In this document: positions 1-6,526 of the stretch, in pieces | Numbering within the stretch: position 1 is the first letter of the stretch | How the letters are laid out: each line of letters opens with the position of its first letter | Assembly (NCBI GenBank): GCA_017940085.1 | Contig: JAGAZK010000248.1 | Span: 1-11,859 of the forward strand | DNA from: Campylobacter sp. | GTDB lineage: Bacteria > Campylobacterota > Campylobacteria > Campylobacterales > Campylobacteraceae | Length of the DNA stretch: 11,859 nucleotides | Reading direction: 5' to 3' | Notes under the pieces: generated by a model | The model's database searches: none | Told to the model about the DNA's origin: nothing | What the model saw: the letters and a program-made list of their open reading frames with translations, nothing else | Program-made: the position numbers and the translations under genes

Positions 1-243
1 ATGGAAAGTGCCAAAATCATAGAAAATATGGGTGGCAAAGTTGTTGGATTTGCAGCTTTAGCGAGTAGGGGATTTTGCAAAGTTTATGGCTCTAAAGAAC
101 CAGCCAAAAAAGAATCTAAACTCCCAGAAAACAAGCCATTTTTTGCTTTGGGTAAATTTGATTTTGAGATATACGATCCTGAGCATTGTCCGCTTTGCAA
201 AGAAGGCTCAAAAGCCACAAAGCCAGGAAGTCGTGGCAACTAA
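1..243 (+). CDS. pyrE: Orotate phosphoribosyltransferase PyrE, C-terminal part (5' end outside window)
   Basis: This is the last 80 codons of PyrE, which joins orotate and PRPP to make orotidine 5'-monophosphate in pyrimidine synthesis in the cytoplasm. The frame is open from the first base, and the ATG there is an internal Met, because the protein begins inside a conserved stretch ([20 protein letters not shown]) that follows the PRPP-binding loop in the family. The PRPP loop and the active-site lysines lie upstream, outside the window. The C-terminus ends with an EHCPLC segment and a GSRGN tail, which I recall as typical of epsilonproteobacterial PyrE. Stop TAA is at 241-243. The downstream RDD gene overlaps or abuts this 3' end in another frame, so the two are probably co-transcribed. 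I am confident of the family from sequence recall; the full length cannot be judged. Confidence 0.88.
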   Translation: MESAKIIENMGGKVVGFAALASRGFCKVYGSKEPAKKESKLPENKPFFALGKFDFEIYDPEHCPLCKEGSKATKPGSRGN

Positions 244-640
244 AGCTTCTCTAGCACCGATAATAAAGCGATTTAAAGCTTTTATAATTGATTTGTTTTT
301 GATTGCTGTTCCGATTTTGTATGTTACGACATATATTGTTCTAGACGGCAAAGACGATTTTCAAAATAACCAAATAGCAATTTTTAGCGTTTGGGCGGTA
401 TTTGGGGTCATACAAAGTGCGTTTTTCGCATTTAAAGCCCAAAGCCCTGGATACAAAGCCCAACAAATTTATTGTGTAAATTTACACGGCAAAACTGCTA
501 ATTTTTTAATTTATTTGTTTCGTTATTTTATGTTTGTTTTTGGGTTTATAATAGGTGGCTCAATACTTTGCTTTTTTCGCAAAGACAAGCGAAATTTACA
601 CGATCTTTTAAGCGATACTTTAGTAGTGCAAAAATCATAA
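233..640 (+). CDS. RDD-family membrane protein (start uncertain)
   Basis: This is a small integral membrane protein of the RDD family, whose function is generally unknown (some members have been linked to ion transport). With a GTG start at 233 it has 135 residues. The N-terminus carries the conserved Arg and Asp of helix 1 ([12 protein letters not shown]13 and D20), followed by three hydrophobic spans at about 17-38, 51-70 and 91-116. An SPGYKAQ turn precedes helix 3, and the C-terminal [10 protein letters not shown] matches the usual HDLLAGTVVV ending. The start is the weak point. GTG 233 has AGGAAG only 2 nt upstream, overlaps pyrE by 11 nt and keeps the whole RDD domain. The first in-frame ATG, at 86, would add 49 non-membrane residues that read through pyrE coding sequence and has no well-placed Shine-Dalgarno. 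An ATT at 185 is another possibility. It is probably translated from the pyrE mRNA. Confidence 0.75.
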   Translation: MATKASLAPIIKRFKAFIIDLFLIAVPILYVTTYIVLDGKDDFQNNQIAIFSVWAVFGVIQSAFFAFKAQSPGYKAQQIYCVNLHGKTANFLIYLFRYFMFVFGFIIGGSILCFFRKDKRNLHDLLSDTLVVQKS

Positions 641-751
641 AAAGCCAATAAATTTAATTTATGAGTAAATTTGCTTATTATCAAAAAATTGTAGCAATAA
701 GTTTATTTGAATAAATTTATATAAAATCATCTAAAATACAAAAAATGTAAA
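641..751. other. Convergent AT-rich spacer
   Basis: Non-coding stretch between the RDD gene (plus) and the tpx terminator (minus). It contains an A/T-only hairpin with a 2-nt nominal loop (arms 697-707 and 710-720, 11 pairs including one G-T). This could weakly end transcription of pyrE-RDD, but no T-run follows it. A-tracts at 713-718, 723-726, 733-736 and 740-745, with 753-758 in the terminator arm, recur roughly every 10 bp, so the DNA may be bent. I see no gene here. Confidence 0.5.
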
Positions 752-781
752 TAAATTTGACCGCAAAAGCGGTCAAATTTA
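752..781 (-). terminator. Intrinsic terminator of tpx
   Basis: A perfect 13-bp inverted repeat with a 4-nt AAAA loop: arms 752-764 and 769-781, with a GC-rich inner half (GACCGC/GCGGTC). Read on the minus strand the stem is followed by TTTACATTTTTT, a U-rich tail, as expected for a rho-independent terminator. On the plus strand the following bases (CATAGAACAC) are not T-rich, so it should act mainly on tpx, although the stem could also slow plus-strand transcripts from pyrE-RDD. The first bases of the stem on the minus strand are the tpx stop codon itself (779-781). Confidence 0.85.
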
Positions 782-1312
782 CATAGAACACTCACAATTA
801 CAAGCACCAAGTTTTTTTACAGCTTCTTGGATAGCACTATAATCAGGCTCTGTGGTGATTTCTGGGACGATTTGTTTATAAGCTACAACGCCATTTTTAT
901 CCACGACAAAAACGGTTCTTGCCAAAAGTCCTTCAAGCGGACAGTCTTTTAAAACAACGCCGTAATTTTGCCCAAATTTGCGTCCATCAAAATCACTACC
1001 AACTCTTATATTTTCAATCCCTTCGGCACCGCAAAATCTACCAAACGCAAAAGGTAAGTCCATTGAAATTATGGTTAATTCTACAAGCTCGTTTTTGCCA
1101 GCGTTTTGGTTAAATTTACGAGTTTGGGTCGCACAAACTCCAGTATCAATTGATGGCACAGTTACCAAAATTTGCACTTTTTCTTTGGCTCCGCCGACTT
1201 TAATTTTGCTCAAATCTTTGCCTACTAGCTCGATTATTGGGGCTTTGTCGCCAACTTTAATCTCGTTTCCTGACAAACTTACAGGAGTGCCTTTAAATGT
1301 AACTTCAGACAT
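779..1312 (-). CDS. tpx: Thiol peroxidase Tpx, atypical 2-Cys peroxiredoxin
   Basis: Reduces hydrogen and alkyl peroxides, normally with electrons from thioredoxin; probably cytoplasmic in Gram-negatives. The 177 residues show the family signature: peroxidatic Cys60 in VPSIDTGVCATQTRKF, with Thr57 and Arg132 positioned as the conserved active-site residues, and resolving Cys94 in GRFCGAEGI. The Tpx family is usually about 165-170 residues. Here the end is extended to CNCECSM, adding Cys171, Cys173 and Cys175, and there is a further Cys124. The start is supported by AAAGGA (1319-1324) 6 nt upstream of ATG. The gene is monocistronic: it has its own promoter candidate upstream and a strong terminator that begins at its stop codon. 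Regulation by peroxide is plausible, but no PerR/Fur box could be assigned by eye. Family call is very secure; the role of the Cys tail is unknown. Confidence 0.96.
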   Translation of the reverse strand: MSEVTFKGTPVSLSGNEIKVGDKAPIIELVGKDLSKIKVGGAKEKVQILVTVPSIDTGVCATQTRKFNQNAGKNELVELTIISMDLPFAFGRFCGAEGIENIRVGSDFDGRKFGQNYGVVLKDCPLEGLLARTVFVVDKNGVVAYKQIVPEITTEPDYSAIQEAVKKLGACNCECSM

Positions 1313-1343
1313 TTTTTATCCTTTAAAAGTATTTGATTTGCGG

Positions 1344-1374
1344 ATTTTAACGAAAATAAGATAAATAAAGTCTT
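1344..1374 (-). promoter_or_regulatory. Candidate sigma-70 promoter of tpx
   Basis: Read on the minus strand there is a TAAAAT -10 box (1344-1349), a T-rich -16 element TTATTTTCG just upstream (1351-1359), and TTAAGACTT around 1366-1374. These resemble the three conserved regions described for Campylobacter promoters (TTTAAGTnTT, T-rich -16, TATAAT). The implied start site near 1337 leaves a short leader containing the AAAGGA ribosome-binding site. The assignment is by eye in very AT-rich DNA. Confidence 0.5.
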
Positions 1375-1379
1375 AATAA

Positions 1380-1469
1380 TTTTTTTTAAATAAATTTAAT
1401 CAAATTTTGAATAAATTTGCCCAAATTTGAGCTAAATTTATTCAAAAATAATGAAAATTATTTAAATTT
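1380..1469. promoter_or_regulatory. Phased A-tract array, predicted curved DNA upstream of tpx
   Basis: A T8 tract (1380-1387) is followed by AAATTT at 1392, 1402, 1413, 1423 and 1434, AAAAAT at 1444, AAAATT at 1454 and AAATTT at 1464. Spacings between tract starts from 1392 are 10, 11, 10, 11, 10, 10 and 10 bp, close to the helical repeat, and the T8 centre lies 11 bp before the next centre. A-tracts in phase with the helix bend DNA. The T8 lies near -43 to -50 of the candidate tpx promoter, where an UP element would sit. The array runs into the last codons of terC (stop at 1458). The sequence pattern is direct observation; curvature and promoter stimulation are inferences. Confidence 0.6.
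1405..1447 (-). terminator. Possible AT-rich terminator of the tig-to-terC operon
   Basis: A perfect 14-bp inverted repeat (arms 1405-1418 and 1434-1447, TTTTGAATAAATTT and its complement) with a 15-nt loop starts about 10 nt after the terC stop. Read on the minus strand the stem is followed by AT-rich DNA ending in an A3T7 stretch. It is the only clear hairpin after terC. The stem has one G-C pair per arm, so it is weak on paper. It also shares bases with the phased A-tract array, which may partly explain the symmetry. Confidence 0.45.
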
Positions 1470-2177
1470 AGCTTTGTTTTTGCGTATTTTTAAATTTATC
1501 ATCTCTACGCCAAAAGCAAAAGCCATAGAAAAATAAATATAGCCTTTTGGAATATGAAAGCCAAGCCCATCTGCGACTAAAGAAACTCCGACTAAAATCA
1601 AAAATGACAATGCCAAGATTTTTATAGTAGGATTTTTTTCAACAAAATCGCTTATTGCGCCACTTGCAAACATCATCACGCCTACAGCCAAAATTACAGC
1701 CAAGATCATTACGGGCAAATGCTCAGCCATACCAACAGCTGTGATTACGCTATCAAGCGAAAAAATAATATCTAAAAATGCGATTTGGATCAATACTCCA
1801 GTAAAACTTGCCATTTTGATATTTTGCTCTTTTTGTGGCTCGTGGATTATGTTTGAATGGATTTCTGTAGTGGATTTGAATAACAAAAATAATCCACCCA
1901 AAATCAGCACTAAATCTCTACCGCTAAATTCTTGTGCAAATAAACTAAATAGCGGTTTTGTAAGGCTCATAATCCAAGCTAAAGACAAAAGCAACAAAAT
2001 CCTAGTAATCATTGCAACTGATAAGCCAATAACTCTAGCTTTGTTTCGCTCTTCTGGTGGTAATTTACCACACAAAATCGCTATAAATATGATATTGTCA
2101 ATCCCTAAAACTATCTCAAGTGTAGTTAGAGTCGCTAAGCTAATCCACGCTTCAACAGAAAAAATCCACTCAAACAT
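1458..2177 (-). CDS. TerC-family integral membrane protein
   Basis: A 239-residue polytopic membrane protein of the TerC family. Members have been linked to tellurite resistance and, more recently, to metal (manganese) export and support of secreted metalloenzymes; the substrate of this one cannot be read from sequence. It has about seven hydrophobic spans (roughly 11-35, 45-70, 88-102, 124-148, 155-175, 186-204, 212-228). The acidic signatures inside the membrane are visible: EIVLGIDNI (Glu21, Asp27, Asn28) and FLDIIFSLDSV (Asp136, Asp142), the presumed ion-binding residues. A basic tail (KIRKNKAKFK) ends the protein. The ATG is preceded by AGGAAT (2183-2188), which overlaps the stop codon of the methyltransferase gene 9 nt upstream, so translation is likely linked. 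It is last in the long minus-strand operon. From memory C. jejuni Cj0186c is the syntenic homologue next to purN. Confidence 0.9.
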   Translation of the reverse strand: MFEWIFSVEAWISLATLTTLEIVLGIDNIIFIAILCGKLPPEERNKARVIGLSVAMITRILLLLSLAWIMSLTKPLFSLFAQEFSGRDLVLILGGLFLLFKSTTEIHSNIIHEPQKEQNIKMASFTGVLIQIAFLDIIFSLDSVITAVGMAEHLPVMILAVILAVGVMMFASGAISDFVEKNPTIKILALSFLILVGVSLVADGLGFHIPKGYIYFSMAFAFGVEMINLKIRKNKAKFK

Positions 2178-2186
2178 TGTAAATTC

Positions 2187-3068
2187 CTATTTTTTAGAAT
2201 ACCAAAATAATAAAGATCCCGGATTTACAGGATCTCCAAAACCTATCTCAAGCACAAGCCCATCAAGACTAATGATTTTTTCATTTTGTGCTTTGATGAA
2301 AACTTCGGCAAAATTTTGATTCCAAGAGTTTTTGGCAAAAAATTCTTTATGAAGTTTGGTGGCTGGACCCAATTCTTTCATCTGAAATCCAAATGGCTCC
2401 AAATGCACACCTCTAACAAAATCAGCCGCTTTGCTTACTACTTCAAACCAATTTTCATTTATTTGCGTAACTTGCTCTATGCTGTGAGATGTGAAAACAA
2501 GGGCTTTTTTAAATTTCTTTTTGGCAATAAAATCTAAATTTGGCTCTAAATGATTAAAATGAAAAAATTTAGCCTTCATTCCCTTTGCTTTTTTAGCTAA
2601 TTTTGTGGCAATTTCCACGCCACTATTTGTAAATTCTCCGCCAAAATAATTCGCATTTATCGGACCGCCACTATAAAATATATTAAATAAATTTCTTCCA
2701 TATCCACAGCCTAATTCTATAACGCAATCATACTCATCTTGATTTAGAATATCTACTAATAAATTTGAAAAATTAAAATCTGAATAAAAAGGTATTTTGC
2801 AAATTTGCCCACTCATTGAAGTTGGTTTAAATATTGGGATATTTGGTCCTGTGATATTGCCTTGCTCAGTAGTTTTGGGGATAAATTTAGTTACTTTAAC
2901 ACCTTGTATTGAAATTGAGTTCATTTCGTGAAATCTTTCAAATGATTCAAATTTTTTAATCGCTCCAAATGCGTTAAAACCTTGATTTAAATATTCTTCC
3001 AATAATTCACTTCTAGCTTTCCACCCAAACTCGTAAAAATCTTGCCACCGTTTTTCTTGTTTTGCCAT
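2187..3068 (-). CDS. Class I SAM-dependent methyltransferase, substrate unknown
   Basis: 293 residues. Residues 116-126 (VIELGCGYGRN) form a textbook motif I, the glycine-rich SAM-binding loop after beta-1. Glu145 in NYFGGEFTNSG is placed like the acidic residue that binds the SAM ribose, and VFTSHSIEQV (191-200) fits the motif IV strand. There is an N-terminal region of about 110 residues rich in aromatic and charged residues (KRWQDFYEFGWKARSELLEE) before the Rossmann core, possibly a substrate-recognition or dimerisation part. No signal peptide or membrane segment is seen, so it is cytoplasmic. The start overlaps the purN stop by one base (TAATG, 3066-3070), with AAAAGGA upstream inside purN. 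I do not recognise a named family. Candidates include glycan, lipid or small-molecule O-methyltransferases. Its operon neighbours purN and terC do not point to a substrate, and I do not recall it at this place in C. jejuni. Confidence 0.8.
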   Translation of the reverse strand: MAKQEKRWQDFYEFGWKARSELLEEYLNQGFNAFGAIKKFESFERFHEMNSISIQGVKVTKFIPKTTEQGNITGPNIPIFKPTSMSGQICKIPFYSDFNFSNLLVDILNQDEYDCVIELGCGYGRNLFNIFYSGGPINANYFGGEFTNSGVEIATKLAKKAKGMKAKFFHFNHLEPNLDFIAKKKFKKALVFTSHSIEQVTQINENWFEVVSKAADFVRGVHLEPFGFQMKELGPATKLHKEFFAKNSWNQNFAEVFIKAQNEKIISLDGLVLEIGFGDPVNPGSLLFWYSKK

Positions 3069-3646
3069 TATTTGTCCTTTTTTAGCAAATTTATTATCGT
3101 TTGTGGAAGCAATTTATGCTCAATTTTGTGGATTTTTTCTTCCCATTTTTCAAAATTTTTGTTTTTGCGTTTGAACGATTTTTGGGCTATTATTTTACCG
3201 CCATCAAGTTCGCTACTGACCCAATGCACACTAACCCCGCCTATTTGCATATCGCTCTCAAAACTTTCTTTAATCGCATGAGCACCTTTAAATAATGGCA
3301 AAATGCTAGGATGCAGATTTATGGCTTTTATATTATCGCAAAAAATAGGAGTAAGAATCCGCATAAATCCAGCTAAAACTACCAAATCTACGCTATATTT
3401 TTTGATTTCTTTGACTAATGCTTTGTCAAATTCTTCTCTATTATTAAATTTAGTATGATCCAAAATCACGCTTTTTAGACCAAATTTAGCTGCTCTTTGT
3501 ATGCCTTTGGCAGTGGGATTATTTGTAAGAGTTAGTGCTACTTCTATTTTGGTTTTGCCAAATTTTTTGCCATGAAGTTTGTGTAAAATGCTCTCCAAAT
3601 TGCTTCCAGAGCCACTAAAAAGCACTGCTATTTTTTTTACAGACAT
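3068..3646 (-). CDS. purN: Phosphoribosylglycinamide formyltransferase PurN
   Basis: Third step of purine synthesis: transfers a formyl group from 10-formyltetrahydrofolate to GAR. The 192 residues match the usual length of 190-215. SGSGSNLE (11-18) is the GAR phosphate-binding loop, and AGFMRILTP (92-100) is the conserved substrate-pocket segment. The catalytic triad is visible as Asn110 and His112 in INLHPSILPLFKGAHAI, and Asp148 in SELDGGKII. The ATG overlaps the nnr 3' end by 10 nt and has AAAGGGGC upstream (within 3651-3658), inside nnr. Its own stop shares a base with the methyltransferase start. The coding sequence begins with an A8 run at codons 4-6 (plus-strand T8, 3631-3638), a possible slippage site but common in such AT-rich genes. 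Confidence 0.96.
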   Translation of the reverse strand: MSVKKIAVLFSGSGSNLESILHKLHGKKFGKTKIEVALTLTNNPTAKGIQRAAKFGLKSVILDHTKFNNREEFDKALVKEIKKYSVDLVVLAGFMRILTPIFCDNIKAINLHPSILPLFKGAHAIKESFESDMQIGGVSVHWVSSELDGGKIIAQKSFKRKNKNFEKWEEKIHKIEHKLLPQTIINLLKKDK

Positions 3647-5016
3647 TTTAGCCCCTTTATTATGTCTTGTGGAGTAAAGCTATAAGCGTTGTCGTTATAA
3701 TTAAGAGCTGTTTTTGAGTGCGCTAAGACACCATTTATCGCTGCATCAAGTGGCTCGTAATTTTGAGCCAAATAAGCTAAAATCACGCCACTTAACACAT
3801 CACCACTTCCGCCTACACTAAGCTTATTTGAGCCAAGTGGATTGATATACAATACTCCGTTTTGTGCGATGATAGTATTTGAGCCTTTTAAAACCAAAAC
3901 ACAAGGAAAATTTTGAGTAAATTTTCTAGCTAATTCAAATCGGTTTTGTTGGACTAAATTTGCATCTAAATTTGGCTCTAAATTTGCTATTTTCATCAAA
4001 TTTGCAAATTCTTTTGGGTGCGGGGTGAGAATTGAGTTTGGATTTCTTGCAAATTCTAAGATTTCTTGTTTATAAAACATATCTGCATCAACTACAGTTT
4101 TTTTATCATACAAATCAGCAAAAACAAGCTCTTTTCCCCCTAAACCCATACCAAAAGCCACAGCATCTGCTCCACTAAAATCATTTTTGAGCATAATTTG
4201 CATATCAAGTTCAGGGAAATTTTCTCCTACCACGCTAACTCTCCCAGCTCCCATATTTAGTGCTGCAATTGCTGTCATTTGAGCTGCTCCACTCATATCT
4301 CCTACAGCCACAAAAGCATGTCCAAAATCGCCTTTGCTGACATTTTGAAGATCTCTTTTTGGGAGTTTTAAATCTTCTAATTCAAGCACAAAGTCTTCAT
4401 TTTTGTTAGCAAACATACAATGGCTCAGCCCCAAATCAGCTACCACAATCTCACCGACAAAATCTTTTGCCAAATCGCTAAAAAGTGCGAGCTTCAAAGC
4501 ACCCATTGCGATTGTATAATCAGCCTTGAAACAAATCGGACGCAAATTCCCATCTAAATCAAGCCCACTTGGCATATCTACAGCGATTTTAAGTCCATTA
4601 AATTTATTAGCTTCTTCTAAAATCTCAATAGTCATAGTATCAAGATTGCGACTAAGTCCGCTTCCAAAAATCGCATCAACTACGCATGAAACTTCGTTTA
4701 AATCAAGTCTAGCTATGGTTTTTACGCCTATTCGTCTAGCAAGATCAAGTTGGGTTTGAGCAAGATTGCTTGAGATTTTTTTGTTTAAAAACATTTCGCA
4801 TTTATAGTCCCCTTGTAGCATTCTAGCACACGCAAATCCGTCAGCTCCATTGTTGCCGCCACCACAAATAAATAAAATTTTTGATCCAAGTGGGATTTTT
4901 TGTCTGATTAAATTTGCTACAAAAGAAGCTGCATTTTCTTGCAAAATAATTTCTTTTATGCCTAAATTTACCGCATTTTCATCAAATTTAGCTGTGTTTT
5001 TAAATACTTTTTTCAT
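3637..5016 (-). CDS. nnr: Bifunctional NAD(P)H-hydrate repair enzyme Nnr (epimerase + ADP-dependent dehydratase)
   Basis: Repairs NADH and NADPH damaged by hydration: the N-terminal YjeF_N domain epimerises R- and S-NAD(P)HX, and the C-terminal ribokinase-fold domain dehydrates the S form using ADP. In 459 residues both domains are intact. The epimerase part (about 1-215) shows CGGGNNGADGF (51-61), VDAIFGSGLSR (113-123) and DMPSGLDLDG (147-156). The dehydratase part (about 225-459) shows GAGRVSVV (256-263), LTPHPKEF (330-337), the VLKGSNT segment (375-381) and VGGSGDVLSG (401-410) with the general-base Asp406. The ATG lies 17 nt inside the 3' end of comM and has AGGATGAGAA before it. The stop overlaps purN by 10 nt. 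It is somewhat shorter than E. coli Nnr (about 515) but no motif is missing. The position next to purN agrees with C. jejuni Cj0188c as I recall it. Confidence 0.94.
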   Translation of the reverse strand: MKKVFKNTAKFDENAVNLGIKEIILQENAASFVANLIRQKIPLGSKILFICGGGNNGADGFACARMLQGDYKCEMFLNKKISSNLAQTQLDLARRIGVKTIARLDLNEVSCVVDAIFGSGLSRNLDTMTIEILEEANKFNGLKIAVDMPSGLDLDGNLRPICFKADYTIAMGALKLALFSDLAKDFVGEIVVADLGLSHCMFANKNEDFVLELEDLKLPKRDLQNVSKGDFGHAFVAVGDMSGAAQMTAIAALNMGAGRVSVVGENFPELDMQIMLKNDFSGADAVAFGMGLGGKELVFADLYDKKTVVDADMFYKQEILEFARNPNSILTPHPKEFANLMKIANLEPNLDANLVQQNRFELARKFTQNFPCVLVLKGSNTIIAQNGVLYINPLGSNKLSVGGSGDVLSGVILAYLAQNYEPLDAAINGVLAHSKTALNYNDNAYSFTPQDIIKGLKCL

Positions 5017-6526
5017 TTCTCATCCTATAACTTAAACTTTCTATTAAATGTGATTTTTCAATATTTTCCTTGCATTCTAGATCAGCTATGGTTCTAGCTA
5101 CTTTTAAGACTTTGTTTATACTTCTTTGGCTTAGAGCATAAGTTGAAATAGCTTGATTTAAAATACTCTCATCTTGAGTAGTGAGCTTGCAAAATTTAGC
5201 TACTTCGTTTTGCGAGAGTTTGCCGTTTAGATCGTTTTGACCTCGTTTGATTTGCATTTCAAATCCCTTTAAAACCATTTCATGCATTTGTTTGCTTGAA
5301 ATACTTGGCTTATCATCTACACTAACTTCGCTCATCGCTACATACATATCAATCCTATCAAGCAAAGCATGAGAAATTGCTCGTTTGTAGCGTTCGATGT
5401 CTTTGTTTGAGCACACGCAAATCATATCTTTAGCAAATGCTTTTCCGCACGGACACGGATTCATTGCACCTATAAAAATAAATTTAGTATCATAACTGAT
5501 TTTTGAATTTACTCTTGAAATATTGATTTTATTGTCTTCTAATGGCTCTCTTAGACTTTCTAAAATTTGTTTGCCAAAATGTGGCAATTCATCAAAAAAT
5601 AAAATTCCGCCATTTGCTAAAGCAACTTCACCGATTTTCGCACTAGACGAACCGCCGCCAAATATTGAACTTCTCGTGCTTGTATGATGAGGCGATCTAA
5701 ATGCTCTTAATGCACTAAAATCAGAATTTGACGAATTTAGCGACTTATATGCGCTTGCAAGTAAAATTTCATCTAAATTTTGTGGTGGCAAAACATAGCG
5801 AAGTCTTTTTGCACACATACTTTTCCCGCAACCCGGACTTCCTTCAAATAAAATATTATGAAATCCACAAGCTGCTATCATACAAGCTCTTTTGGCTCTT
5901 TGCTGACCTTTAATATCTAAAAAATCCAGCTCATAATTTTGATTTGGGACAAATTTTTTGCCATTTATTTCTATAAAATTATCAAATATTTCGTGAGTGC
6001 TTGTGATTTTGCATGATTTGGCAAATTTATCATCTGTGAAAAAATTTAAAGCATCTTGCAAATTTGAGACACTAAATACTTCGTAGTTTGGTATCATAGC
6101 AGCTTTTAGAGCTATATCTTGTGGGACTAAGATTTTTGCTTTTTTAATCTTTGTGCTTAAAAAAAGCAAAATTGAAAAAAGCTCAGCATTGCTTTTGATT
6201 TTGCCATCAAGTCCAAGTTCGCCAAATACGAAAAATTCATCATCAAATTTAATCTTTTGCATCAAAATTAGCAAAGCTATTGGCAAATCAAAGTGAGAGC
6301 CGTCTTTTTTGACATCGCTTGGGCTTAAATTTATTACAATTTCAAGCGGTGGAAATTGAAAATTGCCAAGAGAAGCGATTGCAGATTTTACGCGAGTTGC
6401 AGCTTCTTTTATGGTAGCACTTGCAAGACCAACAATTTCAATTTTGGGCAAGGCTCTATTAAATTTACTCTCAATATTTACAATATGAAGTTCTTCGTTT
6501 AAAGTAGCACTTTTTAATGATTTCAT
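5000..6526 (-). CDS. comM: YifB/ComM-family AAA+ ATPase (Mg-chelatase-like)
   Basis: A 508-residue homologue of ComM, a hexameric helicase that promotes branch migration during natural transformation in other proteobacteria. The N-terminal Lon-protease-like (ChlI) domain spans about 1-165, with NLSPSDVKKDGSHFDLPIAL as its conserved core. The AAA+ module has Walker A GSPGCGKS (229-236), RSPHHTS (277-283), Walker B GGILFFDE (306-313) and LLDRID with Arg391. Cys pairs at 358/360 (CPCG) and 370/372 (CVCS) form the zinc-binding-like insert typical of the family. The C-terminal helical domain shows the LSQRSINKVLKVARTIADLE pattern (465-484). The start overlaps the def stop as ATGA (6523-6526) and lacks a clear Shine-Dalgarno, so translation is probably coupled to def. 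Most Campylobacter are naturally competent, so a transformation role is plausible though inferred. Other ATPases with this fold (BchI/ChlI) lack the Lon-like N-terminus. Confidence 0.93.
   Translation of the reverse strand: MKSLKSATLNEELHIVNIESKFNRALPKIEIVGLASATIKEAATRVKSAIASLGNFQFPPLEIVINLSPSDVKKDGSHFDLPIALLILMQKIKFDDEFFVFGELGLDGKIKSNAELFSILLFLSTKIKKAKILVPQDIALKAAMIPNYEVFSVSNLQDALNFFTDDKFAKSCKITSTHEIFDNFIEINGKKFVPNQNYELDFLDIKGQQRAKRACMIAACGFHNILFEGSPGCGKSMCAKRLRYVLPPQNLDEILLASAYKSLNSSNSDFSALRAFRSPHHTSTRSSIFGGGSSSAKIGEVALANGGILFFDELPHFGKQILESLREPLEDNKINISRVNSKISYDTKFIFIGAMNPCPCGKAFAKDMICVCSNKDIERYKRAISHALLDRIDMYVAMSEVSVDDKPSISSKQMHEMVLKGFEMQIKRGQNDLNGKLSQNEVAKFCKLTTQDESILNQAISTYALSQRSINKVLKVARTIADLECKENIEKSHLIESLSYRMRNEKSI

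Noticed and set aside
1..243. Complete 80-residue small protein starting at the first base
   Set aside because: The sequence is plainly the C-terminal part of PyrE and the ATG is an internal Met at the window edge.
697..720. Strong terminator for pyrE-RDD
   Set aside because: The hairpin is A/T only, with a 2-nt nominal loop and no T-run after it, so I mention it only within the spacer.
1741..2319. 192-codon plus-strand open frame opposite terC and the methyltransferase 3' end
   Set aside because: Antisense to two intact conserved genes and spans their junction; no family features.
3631..3638. A8 tract at the start of purN as a phase-variation switch
   Set aside because: Campylobacter phase variation normally uses longer G or C tracts in surface genes. 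A8 is unremarkable in this AT-rich DNA and purN is a housekeeping gene, though transcriptional slippage cannot be excluded.
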